Shown: positions 16,132-25,481, counted from the first letter of the stretch. The stretch: DNA of 64,000 nucleotides from Allopontixanthobacter sp034376665 (GCF_034376665.1 NZ_JAXMJI010000067.1:54758-118757); one strand, 5' to 3'. Made by a program: numbers and translations. The notes: generated by a model from the letters alone, not told the origin.

Positions 16132-18522
16132 TCAGAAGTCGAATCCGGCCTTGATGCCCACAGTTCTCGGCCTGATCGGGTAATCGTAGAACACCCCGCC
16201 GGTGCTGCTCACCCCAAAAGGGTCGCCGCAAGTTGTTTCGAGGCACTGGACCGTACTGTCGAGAATGCCGTTGCTGTCGAACACGTTGGTTGCGAACAGT
16301 TCGAACCGCAGATTGTCGTTCTTAACGCCAAAACTCAGATCTGCCGTGGTAAAAGCTCCGAACGTGCCCTTGAGGTCATTCTCGAAGGTCCGCAGGTCGC
16401 TGCGCCGGCTGCCAATGTGCGAAACCGCGCCTTGGAAATGCCCCTCCCAATCGCCCACGGGGAATTCATAGCGGGCAATGGCATTGCCCTTGAACTTGGC
16501 GGTGATCGGAAGCCGCGATCCAGTGGGCGCGAGCAGGGCATTTGTGCGCCCGTCACCCGGATCGAACGTGCAATCGAAATCGGGGTTGGCAATGCGGCAG
16601 AAATCGCGCCGGATTGTCGCATCATTATAACTGCCGGCGAGCGTGAGGGTGAGCCCGCCCGAACGATAGGTCAGGTCGGATTCGATCCCGCGGATGCGGG
16701 CAATCCCGGCATTGCGGACTTCGGAAAGCCCGTTTTCGCCCAGGAACGACAGCTGGATGTTGGTCCAGTCTTCCTGATAGATCGCGCCGTTGAAGGTCAC
16801 GTCACCAAACCGCGTCTTCCAGCCAAATTCGTAATTGTCGAGCGTGTCGGATTCGTACGGCGGCAATGTGCCGCGGCGGTTGATGCCGCCGGGGCGGAAG
16901 CCCTGCGACCAGGTGACATAGACCATCACGTCGGGATTGATCTTGTAGGTCGCATTGGCCTTGAAGATCGCATCAGTATCCGCTGTCGTTTTATCGAGGT
17001 TGGTGCAGGGCGATCCTTCGACCACGGCCGGACCGAAACAGGCGGCTTCGCCCGTTCGGCTGGAAAAATTGGCGTTGTAACCAAAGAACCCGACCAGCGA
17101 GTTCTTGTAGCGGTAGAGCCGCCCGCCGCCAGTCAGTGTCAGCTTGTCGGTAACATCAAAGCTCAGTTCGCCAAAGGCCGCATAGTCGCGGTCGGTCCGC
17201 TCTTGCTGCGTGAGCCAGATATTGCTCTCGGTGCCGGTGACGGTGAACAGGTCGGTCAGATCCTCGATGATGTAGTTCTGCTCGATGCCGTGGCGCTGGC
17301 GCTGTGCAAACACGCCGCCGATGAAGCGCACCGGAGCATCCTGCGGGCTGGAAATGCGCACTTCGGCGAAATTACGGCGATACCGGTCGGTGCCCTGAAT
17401 GAACTGGTTCGGGCTGATCAGATCGTAGTTGTTGTCATAGAAATAGGCGCCATAGCCATAGAGCGCGTCGTAGAAATAGGCGTAGTCCGAATAGTCGAAT
17501 TCAACCTCGTTCTTGCGCCACAGTCTGCCCGCCGTTGCCACCAGGTCCCAGCTGCCGATCTTGCCCTCGATAGTCAGCGCCGCCTGCAGCCATTTGTCAT
17601 CGCGGCGTTCCGGATTATATTGAACGGTCTGCAGCTTGCCGGTGACCGCGCTCGAGCGTTCCTGCTGGCCACTGCCGTCGGCCTTCTGCTGTTGAGCAAT
17701 TATCGTCGGGCGAACGGTCCAGCTCTCGTTGAGCTCGATCCCCAGCGCAAGGCGAGCGCCATAAGTTTCGCTGTCGTTGTAATCCTCTTCGACCAATTCG
17801 GCATTGTCCTGAACGATGCCGGAAGTCGGGTAGGTTCGGCTGCCCGGGATATTGTCGATATATCCGCCTTCCTTGCGATACCAGCCGACCAGGCGCAGCG
17901 CAGCGCTGTCCGACAATTTGGCGTTGTAGAACCCTTCGGCGATGCCGCCGAATTCGCCGTGGGCGATGGTGTTCAGCTCGAAATCGGCTGCGCCATAGCT
18001 GCTCGAATAGTCGGGTTGATTGGTGACCATCTTGACCGTGCCGGCCATCGAGCTGGCGCCATAAAGTGTTCCTTGCGGGCCAGCCAATGCTTCGACCCGG
18101 GCAAGGTCGTAGGCGTGAATGTCGAGCGCGCCCTGAATGGTCGTGATCGGCATTTCATCGAGGTATATGCCTACAGTCGGCTGAGAGGTGGAGTGGTTGG
18201 CATTTTCGCCCGATGAAACACCGCGGAAGTAGACCTGCGTGACACCTTCCTTGGTCTTCTGGATGGTCACCGACGGCAGATACTTCACCACGTCCTGCAA
18301 CTGACTCACCTGCAACTGGTCGAGCGTTTCGTTGCCCAGCGCGGTGATCGCCACCGGCACGTCCTGCAGATCCTGCGAGCGTTTTTGCGCGGTGACGATG
18401 ATAACATTGCTGTCGTCCGGGTCTTCTCTCTGCGCCATGGCAGGCGTGACGACGGCGAGCGAGCAGCCCGCCATCAGTGTTGCGGTCAAGGCGCGTACCC
18501 CGCCATTTTCAGGAATTCTCAC
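16132..18522 (-). CDS. TonB-dependent outer-membrane receptor
   Basis: 796 residues. A signal peptide ends at about residue 30 (TPAMAQ). The plug domain follows (VIIVTAQKRSQDLQDVPVAITAL, then LYGASSMAGTVKMVTNQP), and a beta-barrel ends in the aromatic GIKAGFDF expected for BAM insertion. The GTG start at 18522 is chosen because AAAGGGGA lies 7 bases before it and the signal peptide follows directly. In sphingomonads such receptors import many substrates; transcription with the APC permease hints at an organic nitrogen compound, which is inference. Confidence 0.9.
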   Translation of the reverse strand: MRIPENGGVRALTATLMAGCSLAVVTPAMAQREDPDDSNVIIVTAQKRSQDLQDVPVAITALGNETLDQLQVSQLQDVVKYLPSVTIQKTKEGVTQVYFRGVSSGENANHSTSQPTVGIYLDEMPITTIQGALDIHAYDLARVEALAGPQGTLYGASSMAGTVKMVTNQPDYSSSYGAADFELNTIAHGEFGGIAEGFYNAKLSDSAALRLVGWYRKEGGYIDNIPGSRTYPTSGIVQDNAELVEEDYNDSETYGARLALGIELNESWTVRPTIIAQQQKADGSGQQERSSAVTGKLQTVQYNPERRDDKWLQAALTIEGKIGSWDLVATAGRLWRKNEVEFDYSDYAYFYDALYGYGAYFYDNNYDLISPNQFIQGTDRYRRNFAEVRISSPQDAPVRFIGGVFAQRQRHGIEQNYIIEDLTDLFTVTGTESNIWLTQQERTDRDYAAFGELSFDVTDKLTLTGGGRLYRYKNSLVGFFGYNANFSSRTGEAACFGPAVVEGSPCTNLDKTTADTDAIFKANATYKINPDVMVYVTWSQGFRPGGINRRGTLPPYESDTLDNYEFGWKTRFGDVTFNGAIYQEDWTNIQLSFLGENGLSEVRNAGIARIRGIESDLTYRSGGLTLTLAGSYNDATIRRDFCRIANPDFDCTFDPGDGRTNALLAPTGSRLPITAKFKGNAIARYEFPVGDWEGHFQGAVSHIGSRRSDLRTFENDLKGTFGAFTTADLSFGVKNDNLRFELFATNVFDSNGILDSTVQCLETTCGDPFGVSSTGGVFYDYPIRPRTVGIKAGFDF

Positions 18523-18558
18523 TGAAACATCCCCTTTGAACTGTCCCCAGCGCCCTAT

Positions 18559-18574
18559 CCGCCACAACTGGCGG
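18559..18574. promoter_or_regulatory. Inverted repeat in TonB receptor promoter region
   Basis: CCGCC-ACAACT-GGCGG lies 37 bases before the receptor start on the minus strand. It could be an operator. No matching site was seen at other genes in the window. Confidence 0.25.
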
Positions 18575-18620
18575 CATTTGCCAAGTGAGTTGCTGTGCGT
18601 TGACCACGCAAATCGCGCGA

Positions 18621-18629
18621 TGTGGATAA
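18621..18629 (-). promoter_or_regulatory. Perfect DnaA-box sequence
   Basis: TTATCCACA on the minus strand equals the classical DnaA box. It is single, in the gap between the TonB receptor and sulfotransferase genes, with no other boxes nearby, so an origin is not implied. Confidence 0.35.
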
Positions 18630-18670
18630 ATCATTGCATATTTGCCACAATGACCTGAGTCGGTGCAGCC

Positions 18671-20473
18671 TTAGCGCGCGTAGGTCTCGACCAGATCGCC
18701 CAATGCCTCGCGCAGCGGTCCGAGCCATTGATCGTAGGGCTGCCATTGCCCGACACCGTCGCGGTTGATCGGCCGACGCACCTGCTCGGACGAAGCGGTG
18801 CGCACCGCCCGCGCATTGGTGTGAAAATCCATGCAGCTATCCTCGAAATCAAGGCCGAGATAGGTGAGCAGCGCACGCACTTCGGCTTCGGGATCGTCGA
18901 GCAGTCGCTCGTGAATCACGCGGTGGATGCGCCCCGGCAGGACCGCGTCATAATGGTCCATCGCCCGCACATAATCGCGGTAATAGCGCCCGATATGGTC
19001 GAGCGAATAGGAAAACCCCTGGCCCTTGGCGAAATGCTGGCGGAAATTGGAAAAGCAGCAATCGAGCGGGTGACGCCGCGCGTCGATGATCTTGGCATTG
19101 GGCAGGATCAGGTGGATGAACCCGGCATAGCTCCAGTTGTTGGGCAGCTTGTCGATGTAGAAGGGCTTGCCGGACTTGCGCTGCACGCGCGTGCGCTGGA
19201 GAAATTCCGCCCCCAGTTCGGCGAACCGTTCGCGCGGCATGTCGGCCACGGCATCGGGCCAGTCGCGCATGTCGCCGCCGGCTTTGCGCGCCTCGCGCAT
19301 CGCGATCGCAGGAATATCGGGCAGCTCCATCGTCCCTTCGACCTGCGAATGGCTGGAGAGGATCTGTTCGAGCAGCGTCGATCCGGCGCGCGGCAGGCCC
19401 AGGATGAAGACCGGATCGGGCGAGGGATCGCCCACGCCACGGTGCTCATCAAGGAATTGCGGGGTGAACCGCGCGATCATCTGGTCAACCTGCCGCGTGA
19501 TCGCATCGGGATCGTATTCGAGCTCTTCGCTGCGCAGCGCGTTGCCCGCGGCAAAGTGGCAGAAGCTCGGTTCGGCTTGCTTCAAGTCGCCGTATGCCTT
19601 GCCCAGCGCAAAGTGCAGGTGCAGCCGGTCATGGTGCGAAGGCTCGCCCTCCAGCGCCGCTTCCATCGCCGCCACGTCCTCGCCCGTGAAGTGCACGGTC
19701 TTGAGATTGGCGAGGCTCCACCAGACCTCGCCCAGATCGGCCTGCACCGCCAGCGCGCGGCGATAGGCCGTCACGCCTTCTTCCTGCCGCCCAACGGTCT
19801 TGAGCATATGGCCATAGCTCATCCACAGCTTGGCATGATCGGGGAAGGTTTCGACCAGCTCGGCATAGAGCGCCAACGCCTCGTCATAATCGCCGATCCG
19901 GCCCAGCGTTGCAGCCAGCAGATTGCGGTTGCCCGGATTGGCGGGATCGACCGCCAAGACTTCGTCGAGCACGCGCGCGGCCTCTTCATAACGGCTTTGC
20001 TTGTAAAGCACCGTCGCCAGATTGGCGCGCGCGGCCGCGAACGCGGGGGCCAGTTCGATCGCGCGGCGCAGCAGCGCTTCGGCGTCGGGCAGGCGGCCGA
20101 TCCGGGCGGCCAGTTCGGCCATCAACCGGATCGCCGCCGCATCGGTGGGCTGGGCGCTGAGCCGCTCGCGCAGCAAGGCCTCGGCCTGACTGAGCTCGCC
20201 CTCTAGCATGGCGCCGGCGATGGCGATCATTTGCGGATCATAAGCGGTGGCGCGGATCGCAGCCATTTCGGCCTCGCCCGCTTCCTCCTCGCGCGCCAGT
20301 TTGCGTAAAGCCCGCCCCATCAGGCGCCAGGCGGGGGCATTGCGCGGTTCGCGCGCCACCGCGCCGCGCAGACGTTCCAGCGCAGCGGCTGGATCGCTCT
20401 CGATCAGCCGGGCAATCGGTACTGGCTGCCCATGCACCGCATGGCCGTGTGCGGATGAAGTTTCGACGTCCAT
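18671..20473 (-). CDS. TPR-repeat sulfotransferase
   Basis: 600 residues in two parts. Residues about 20-300 are tandem TPR helices (for example AFAAARANLATVLYKQSRYEEAARVL). The C-terminal half is a sulfotransferase with the PAPS 5'-phosphosulfate loop LGLPRAGSTLLEQIL near residue 360 and DARRHPLDCCFSNF as the 3'-phosphate region. No signal peptide is visible. The ATG at 20473 is chosen over a TTG 16 codons upstream. The acceptor is unknown; bacterial TPR-sulfotransferases may act on proteins or polysaccharides. It stands alone, ending upstream of the TonB gene on the same strand. Confidence 0.85.
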   Translation of the reverse strand: MDVETSSAHGHAVHGQPVPIARLIESDPAAALERLRGAVAREPRNAPAWRLMGRALRKLAREEEAGEAEMAAIRATAYDPQMIAIAGAMLEGELSQAEALLRERLSAQPTDAAAIRLMAELAARIGRLPDAEALLRRAIELAPAFAAARANLATVLYKQSRYEEAARVLDEVLAVDPANPGNRNLLAATLGRIGDYDEALALYAELVETFPDHAKLWMSYGHMLKTVGRQEEGVTAYRRALAVQADLGEVWWSLANLKTVHFTGEDVAAMEAALEGEPSHHDRLHLHFALGKAYGDLKQAEPSFCHFAAGNALRSEELEYDPDAITRQVDQMIARFTPQFLDEHRGVGDPSPDPVFILGLPRAGSTLLEQILSSHSQVEGTMELPDIPAIAMREARKAGGDMRDWPDAVADMPRERFAELGAEFLQRTRVQRKSGKPFYIDKLPNNWSYAGFIHLILPNAKIIDARRHPLDCCFSNFRQHFAKGQGFSYSLDHIGRYYRDYVRAMDHYDAVLPGRIHRVIHERLLDDPEAEVRALLTYLGLDFEDSCMDFHTNARAVRTASSEQVRRPINRDGVGQWQPYDQWLGPLREALGDLVETYAR

Positions 20474-20545
20474 GACCGGCTGCCTATCATGGCCGCCGGT
20501 GCAGTCAAATTCCCTTGGCAAATATCAGATCAGCCCGCGAGCCAG

Positions 20546-20722
20546 TTAAGGGTCGATCGGGGCGGCAGGTTCGTCCGTATCGAGCGCCATTTCGGCAAAG
20601 GCGCGGTTCTGCGACAGGAAGACCTTGCCATTGAGCTGCGCAAGAAAGTGCGGGCGCCCCAGCCGGTGATAGATCGCCTCAAGGTTTTCGAGGCCAGAAG
20701 CGTCGATCTGGTTGATTGAACC
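20546..20722 (-). pseudogene. Remnant of a SulP transporter STAS domain
   Basis: A frame without start codon encodes SINQIDASGLENLEAIYHRL followed directly by GRPHFLAQLNGKVFLSQ and stops at 20546. Both halves match the C-terminal STAS domain of SulP sulfate permeases as remembered, but about 25 residues that normally lie between them (the LSEVKGPVMDRL region) are absent. The join falls at an 'RL' that occurs at both ends. The rest of the transporter is missing and tRNA-Gln lies immediately upstream. This looks like a deletion relic; the family assignment is from memory of the consensus. Confidence 0.55.
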
Positions 20723-20745
20723 GCTTATAAACTTTCGAGAAAAAC

Positions 20746-20819
20746 TGGATGCCCCGTGAGGATTCGAACCTCAATTGACGGAGTCAGAGTCCGTAGTCTT
20801 ACCATTAGACGACGGGGCA
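20746..20819 (-). tRNA. tRNA-Gln (anticodon CUG)
   Basis: 74 bases including an encoded CCA end. The acceptor stem TGCCCCG pairs with CGGGGCA. The anticodon stem ACGGA/TCCGT encloses loop CTCTGAC with anticodon CTG, reading CAG. The T-loop GGTTCGAATCC is standard. Confidence 0.95.
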
Positions 20820-21021
20820 CCATGCGGCGATCTTGAAGCCGGCGCTGTACAGGCCGCAGATTCCTGTAAGCGGCCGTGCATCTAGTTTTGCCGGGCCGCG
20901 CCGTCAAGGCTGCTGTCGCGAGGTGATCACCTGATCTGCTTGCCCTTGGGCCAATCGCTCGCTAGCATCGCCGACAGGTCCCCGCGGAATTTCTGCGGGA
21001 GGAATAGAAAGTATACGTGCA

Positions 21022-22209
21022 ATGGCGGATCACTCTCCGCCGGACAGTCATAATACGGCTGGCAGAAACGAGGGCGACAGGTCCGGTAAGGTAGCAGATT
21101 TTCGCTACAAGCGCCCCTCGCAGCCGCAACACAAAGCCAGGTCCGGCAGCGCTGGCAATTCAGCCGACGAACTGTGCGCGCCCGTCGCCCGGCGTCAGGC
21201 CTATGCCGCGCTGGATCTGGGCACCAACAACTGCCGCCTGCTGATCGCCCGCCCGTCGGGAGAAAACTTCACCGTGATCGACGCCGTCAGCCGGGTAGTC
21301 CGGCTGGGCGAAGGTCTGGCCAAATCGGGCGAATTGAGCGATGCGGCGATGGACCGCGCGCTGGGCGCATTGCAGGTCTGCGCGGACAAACTGCGCCGGC
21401 GCAACGTCCATCTCGCGCGCTCGGTTGCGACCGAGGCCTGCCGCCGGGCTTCCAACGGAATGAAATTCATCGAGCGCGTACGCGATGAAACGGGTATCGT
21501 GCTGGACATTATCACCGCAGAGGAAGAAGCCCGCCTCGCCGTGCTGGGGTGCCACATCCTGCTGGAAGGCGGCGAGGGCCCTGCGGTCATTTTCGACATC
21601 GGGGGCGGCTCGACCGAATTGATCCTGATCGAACCGGGCGGCCCCGTGCCCCGGATCCTCGACTGGCAAAGCGTACCTTGGGGCGTAGTTTCGCTGACCG
21701 ATACGGTGGGTGAAGCCGCTGGCTCAGCGGCGAGCGACCGGATAGCGCGTTACGATGAAATGCGGCGGCTGGTGGCGGCGAGTTTTGCCGAATTTGCCCA
21801 GCGGATTGCCCCGCTGGCCGGTCCGAACGGCAGCATCCGCCTGCTGGGCACTAGCGGAACGGTGACCACCCTTGCCAGCCTGCATCTGGAACTGCCGCAG
21901 TACGACCGGCGCGCGGTCGACGGGCTGATCGTTCCGGCGGCCTCTATGCGGGATATCAGCACACGTCTGTCCCGCATCACGCCCGACGAGCTGCGCAACC
22001 TGCCGTGCATCGGCAGCGACCGCGCGGATCTGGTCGTGGCGGGCTGCGCAATCCTCGAATCGATTCTCGACATCTGGCCGGCGAAGCAATTGGGCGTGGC
22101 CGACCGCGGCATCCGCGAGGGCATTCTGCGCAGCCTGATGGCCGCCGATGTCGAGGGCGAGAAGAGCCGCACCGCCGTGCTCAATTCCCGCACGGGCGGC
22201 GGCGCGTGA
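21022..22209 (+). CDS. Ppx/GppA-family phosphatase
   Basis: 395 residues. The actin-like ATPase fold is shown by ALDLGTNNCRLLIA (near 65), the Glu-rich TAEEEARLA, FDIGGGSTELIL and LGTSGTVTTLASLHL. The family cleaves terminal phosphate from polyphosphate or pppGpp; which one cannot be told from sequence. The first 55 residues are polar and probably disordered. GGAGGAA stands 17 bases before the ATG, farther than usual. The stop overlaps the GTG of rlmE. Confidence 0.88.
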   Translation: MADHSPPDSHNTAGRNEGDRSGKVADFRYKRPSQPQHKARSGSAGNSADELCAPVARRQAYAALDLGTNNCRLLIARPSGENFTVIDAVSRVVRLGEGLAKSGELSDAAMDRALGALQVCADKLRRRNVHLARSVATEACRRASNGMKFIERVRDETGIVLDIITAEEEARLAVLGCHILLEGGEGPAVIFDIGGGSTELILIEPGGPVPRILDWQSVPWGVVSLTDTVGEAAGSAASDRIARYDEMRRLVAASFAEFAQRIAPLAGPNGSIRLLGTSGTVTTLASLHLELPQYDRRAVDGLIVPAASMRDISTRLSRITPDELRNLPCIGSDRADLVVAGCAILESILDIWPAKQLGVADRGIREGILRSLMAADVEGEKSRTAVLNSRTGGGA

Positions 22210-22871
22210 GCCGGTCCGGCCGCGATCCGTCCAAACGGGTGAAGACCGCGAAAGGCCGCACCGCGTCCAGTGTCCGGTGGCTGGAACGCCAGCTGAACGA
22301 TCCCTATGTCAAACAGGCCAAGGCGGACGGATACCGCAGCCGGGCCGCGTACAAGCTGATCGAACTGGACGAGAAATTCTCGCTGCTGCGCGGCGCGAAG
22401 CGGGTCATCGATCTGGGCATCGCGCCCGGCGGTTGGAGCCAGGTCGTGCGCAAGGTCAGCCCCAAGGCCGCGATCGTCGGTATCGATCTGCTGCCCACCG
22501 AGCCGCTCGAAGGGGTGACGATTTTCGAGATGGATTTCATGGCGCAGGACGCCCCGGCCGCGCTGGAACAGGCGCTGGACGGACCGCCCGACCTGGTCCT
22601 GTCCGACATGGCGGCCAACACCGTCGGCCACAAGCAGACCGATCACTTGCGAACCATGGGACTGGTCGAAGCCGGGGCGTGGTTTGCGGTCGAAAACCTC
22701 GCGCCCGGCGGCGCGTTCGTGGCCAAGGTGCTGGCAGGGGGAACCGATACGGAGCTGCTCACCTTGCTCAAGCGGCACTTCACCACCGTCAAGCACGCCA
22801 AGCCGCCTGCCAGCCGCAAGGGATCGTCCGAATGGTATGTCGTGGCGCAGGGGTTCAAGGGCCAGCAGTAA
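22206..22871 (+). CDS. rlmE: 23S rRNA 2'-O-ribose methyltransferase RlmE (FtsJ/RrmJ)
   Basis: 221 residues. It methylates U2552 of 23S rRNA. VIDLGIAPGGWSQV is the SAM-binding motif, and the catalytic K-D-K-E set is visible as YRSRAAYKL, LSDMAAN, FVAKVL and SSEWYVVAQ. The GTG at 22206 sits in a GTGA overlap with the preceding stop and gives the expected length. Coupling to ppx/gppA suggests one transcript. Confidence 0.94.
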   Translation: MSRSGRDPSKRVKTAKGRTASSVRWLERQLNDPYVKQAKADGYRSRAAYKLIELDEKFSLLRGAKRVIDLGIAPGGWSQVVRKVSPKAAIVGIDLLPTEPLEGVTIFEMDFMAQDAPAALEQALDGPPDLVLSDMAANTVGHKQTDHLRTMGLVEAGAWFAVENLAPGGAFVAKVLAGGTDTELLTLLKRHFTTVKHAKPPASRKGSSEWYVVAQGFKGQQ

Positions 22872-22886
22872 GGACCCAACGAAAAA

Positions 22887-22909
22887 GGGCCCCGCAATCG
22901 CAGGGCCCC
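22887..22909. terminator. Hairpin terminator between rlmE and the cytochrome c gene
   Basis: GGGCCCCGC-AATC-GCAGGGCCC forms a 9-bp stem with one mismatch. On the minus strand it is followed by TTTTT, so it best serves the cytochrome c gene; it may also limit rlmE read-through. Confidence 0.8.
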
Positions 22910-22940
22910 TATTTCGAATGGAAAACGGTTTCAGCCGGCG

Positions 22941-23588
22941 TCAGGTAACCGGTACCGGCGCTGCAACGGCCCCGGCTTCTTCAGCGCCGAGGGGTTCTGT
23001 AGCAGGAACCGCGCCATCCAGCGGCGCATCTTCAGCGGCAGCTTCGGCGGCCGGTGCTTCGGGTGTCGGCAATTCCGGACCACCGCCATTTTCACGCATA
23101 TAGAGAATGACATTGGCGCGGTCTTCCGGGCTGCTCAGACCGGCGAAGCTCATCTTCGTACCTTCGGCAAAGCCGCGCGGGCTCTTGAGCCAGGCGTCGA
23201 GCGCGGCATAATCCCAGTTGCCGCCATGGCTCTTGAGTGCATCGCTATAGGCGAAACCCGGGGCGTGCTGGCCGATGGGAGTGCCCACCACGCCATACAA
23301 ATTGGGCCCGATGCCCGCGGCACCGCCTTGTTCGACAGTATGGCACGCGGTGCATTTGGCGAACACTTTTGCCCCGGCTGCCGCATCGCCGGCAGCCAGC
23401 AAGGTGGCCAGCGAGGGCCCTGCCTCTTCGCCGCCTTCTTCCGCAGCGCCCTGGATAAAGTAGCCGCCTTCTTCCGGAGCTTCCGCCCGGTCGGCATGAT
23501 ACAAGCGCGCACCGACCGCGCTCAGTCCCAGGGCAATGATCCCGGCGAAAAGTACCCATCCGGCGGTAGTGTTCAAGCGATCGTCCAT
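22941..23588 (-). CDS. Membrane-anchored c-type cytochrome, CycM-like
   Basis: 215 residues. An N-terminal membrane anchor (about 10-28) is followed by a periplasmic class I cytochrome domain with heme motif C79-TA-C82-H83 and distal Met in TKMSFAG. Such proteins pass electrons from the bc1 complex to terminal oxidase. Beyond the domain, residues about 172-215 form an Ala/Glu/Pro-rich tail without known fold. It is divergent from pheA. Confidence 0.88.
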   Translation of the reverse strand: MDDRLNTTAGWVLFAGIIALGLSAVGARLYHADRAEAPEEGGYFIQGAAEEGGEEAGPSLATLLAAGDAAAGAKVFAKCTACHTVEQGGAAGIGPNLYGVVGTPIGQHAPGFAYSDALKSHGGNWDYAALDAWLKSPRGFAEGTKMSFAGLSSPEDRANVILYMRENGGGPELPTPEAPAAEAAAEDAPLDGAVPATEPLGAEEAGAVAAPVPVT

Positions 23589-23790
23589 GCGTCAAAAATC
23601 CGACATCTTTGCTGGTGAAGAGATTGGCGGTCGCTTTAAGGGCAGGCGGGCGATACTGCAAGCGCGCCGATTGCGACCGGGCCATTGCAATAGAGAGCGT
23701 ATTCTTCGGCGGCCTTGAATGTGCCGGCGCCCCCCGCATTGCCTTTTGTACATTGCAGTGCGCGATTTGCACGGTTAGGCGCTGCGGACG

Positions 23791-24699
23791 ATGCAAAGTT
23801 TTCCCTCTCCCGCGCTCGCCATGGTCGAAAAGATGCAGGCCGCCGCTGCCGCCGCACCGCTGCAGGCCGCGGCGTTTCAGGGGTCGCCGGGCGCCAATTC
23901 GCACCGCGCCGCGGGTGAGGCGATGCCGGAAAGCCTGCCGCTGCCGTGTTTCAGTTTCGAAGATGCGCTGGACGCGGTGAAAGACGGCCGCGCCGCCAGC
24001 GCGATCATCCCGATCGAAAACAGCCAGAACGGCCGGGTCGCCGATATCCATTTCCTGCTGCCGGAAAGCGGTCTGGCGATCGTGGGTGAACATTTCATGC
24101 CGATTTCGCACGCGCTGATGGCGCTGCCCCATGCCGACGGATCGCTCGGACCTTTCGAGGCCGCCTACAGCCATCCGCAGGCGCTCGGCCAGTCGCGCCA
24201 TTTCCTGCGGGAACGCGGAATCGTGCCGCTGAGCCATGCCGACACTGCAGGGGCCGCCGCCTATGTGGCGGAACGCGGCGATCCTGCGATTGCCGCGATC
24301 GCTCCGGTTCTTGCGGCGGATCTCTACGGCCTCACCATCGCCGAGAGCCGGGTCGAAGACGCGCATGACAACATGACCCGATTCGTCATTCTGGCCCGCG
24401 AGCCGCTCGATCCGGCATCGCTGTCGGGCGAAACCGCGATGACGACCTTCGTGTTCGAGGTGAAGAACATTCCCGCCGCCCTGTACAAGGCGATGGGCGG
24501 GTTCGCGACCAACGGTGTCAACATGACCAAGCTGGAAAGCTACCAGAAGGGCGCGAGCTTTGCCGCAACCACCTTCTATGCCGACATCATCGGCGCGCCG
24601 GGCGATCCAGCCGTGGACCGGGCGCTGGAAGAACTGGCGTTTCACTGCAAGGAAATGCGCGTGCTCGGCAGCTACCGCCAGGCCCGCCCGCGAGGATAG
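23791..24699 (+). CDS. pheA: Prephenate dehydratase
   Basis: 302 residues, a monofunctional enzyme turning prephenate into phenylpyruvate for phenylalanine synthesis. The catalytic domain (about 25-205) shows IIPIENSQNGRV, SHPQALGQ, DTAGAA and HDNMTRFVIL with the active Thr-Arg-Phe. The C-terminal ACT domain (about 215-295) includes NGVNMTKLESYQKG in place of the common ESRP loop and is expected to give feedback control by phenylalanine. No clear ribosome site precedes the ATG at 23791. Confidence 0.92.
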   Translation: MQSFPSPALAMVEKMQAAAAAAPLQAAAFQGSPGANSHRAAGEAMPESLPLPCFSFEDALDAVKDGRAASAIIPIENSQNGRVADIHFLLPESGLAIVGEHFMPISHALMALPHADGSLGPFEAAYSHPQALGQSRHFLRERGIVPLSHADTAGAAAYVAERGDPAIAAIAPVLAADLYGLTIAESRVEDAHDNMTRFVILAREPLDPASLSGETAMTTFVFEVKNIPAALYKAMGGFATNGVNMTKLESYQKGASFAATTFYADIIGAPGDPAVDRALEELAFHCKEMRVLGSYRQARPRG

Positions 24700-24746
24700 T
24701 TTCCGGCGCGGCTCGAGCCAAAGACGGGATTAATCAATCCCATGGC

Positions 24747-25481
24747 TTGCTCCCCGCACCGCGCTCTGCCACCACCACCGCCGTGACTGTGAACACGGGG
24801 CAAATCGACGCGGGCGGCAATTCGGATGCCGGACAGGGCTGGCAGGCCGTCCGGTCCGACACGTCGATTCAATACGCGCCGGTCGAGCCGCCCGAGACGC
24901 CCGAGACGCCGCGCTGGCTGCAGGACATCGGCCGCTGGCTGGAGGAAATGTTCGCGCCGCTGGGCCGGATGCTCGGCGATGCCTGGCCGGTCCTGAAATG
25001 GGTGCTCCTGGCGCTGGCCATCGCGGCGCTGCTGTATCTGCTGTACCAGCTGATCGCGCCGCTGATCGAGCGCCGGGAGGACAGCGGAGCAGAGGAGGAG
25101 GATGCGTGGGTGCCGCGCCGCGAAGACGCGCTGGCCCTGCTGGAGGATGCGGACCGGCTGGCAGCGGAGGGCCGGTTCGACGAAGCCACGCATCTGCTGC
25201 TGCAGCGCAGTGTCGGGCACATCGCCGCTGCCCGGCCGAACTGGATCGAACCGTCCTCCACCGCGCGGGAGATCGCCGCGCTGCCGGCCCTGCCCGATGC
25301 CGCGCGCGGAGCCTTTTCCGCGATATCTACTCGCGTCGAACGCAGCCTGTTCGCCTTGCGCAAGCTCGACGCGCTGGACTGGCAAGCCGCGCGCGAAGCC
25401 TATAGCGAGTTCGCACTCGCCAATCTGTCCGCCCGTGCGCTGGCGCGTAACGGCGGCGGGACAGCGGTCCACGCGGAATGA
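24747..25481 (+). CDS. DUF4129-domain membrane protein of the MoxR operon
   Basis: 244 residues from a TTG start; GTGs at 24783 and 24789 are alternatives and no ribosome site favours any. One membrane segment lies at about 82-104 (VLKWVLLALAIAALLYLLYQ). The C-terminal half (about 120-230, with RFDEATHLLLQRSVGHI and YSEFALANLSARAL) fits DUF4129, which in other bacteria is often fused to a transglutaminase. It opens the six-gene operon and its stop overlaps the next ATG. Function unknown. Confidence 0.75.
   Translation: MLPAPRSATTTAVTVNTGQIDAGGNSDAGQGWQAVRSDTSIQYAPVEPPETPETPRWLQDIGRWLEEMFAPLGRMLGDAWPVLKWVLLALAIAALLYLLYQLIAPLIERREDSGAEEEDAWVPRREDALALLEDADRLAAEGRFDEATHLLLQRSVGHIAAARPNWIEPSSTAREIAALPALPDAARGAFSAISTRVERSLFALRKLDALDWQAAREAYSEFALANLSARALARNGGGTAVHAE

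Noticed and set aside
16048..18216. A 722-codon plus-strand frame
   Set aside because: Antisense shadow of the TonB receptor, whose plug and barrel motifs are clear.
18728..20206. A 492-codon plus-strand frame
   Set aside because: Antisense to the TPR-sulfotransferase, which has both TPR and PAPS-binding motifs.
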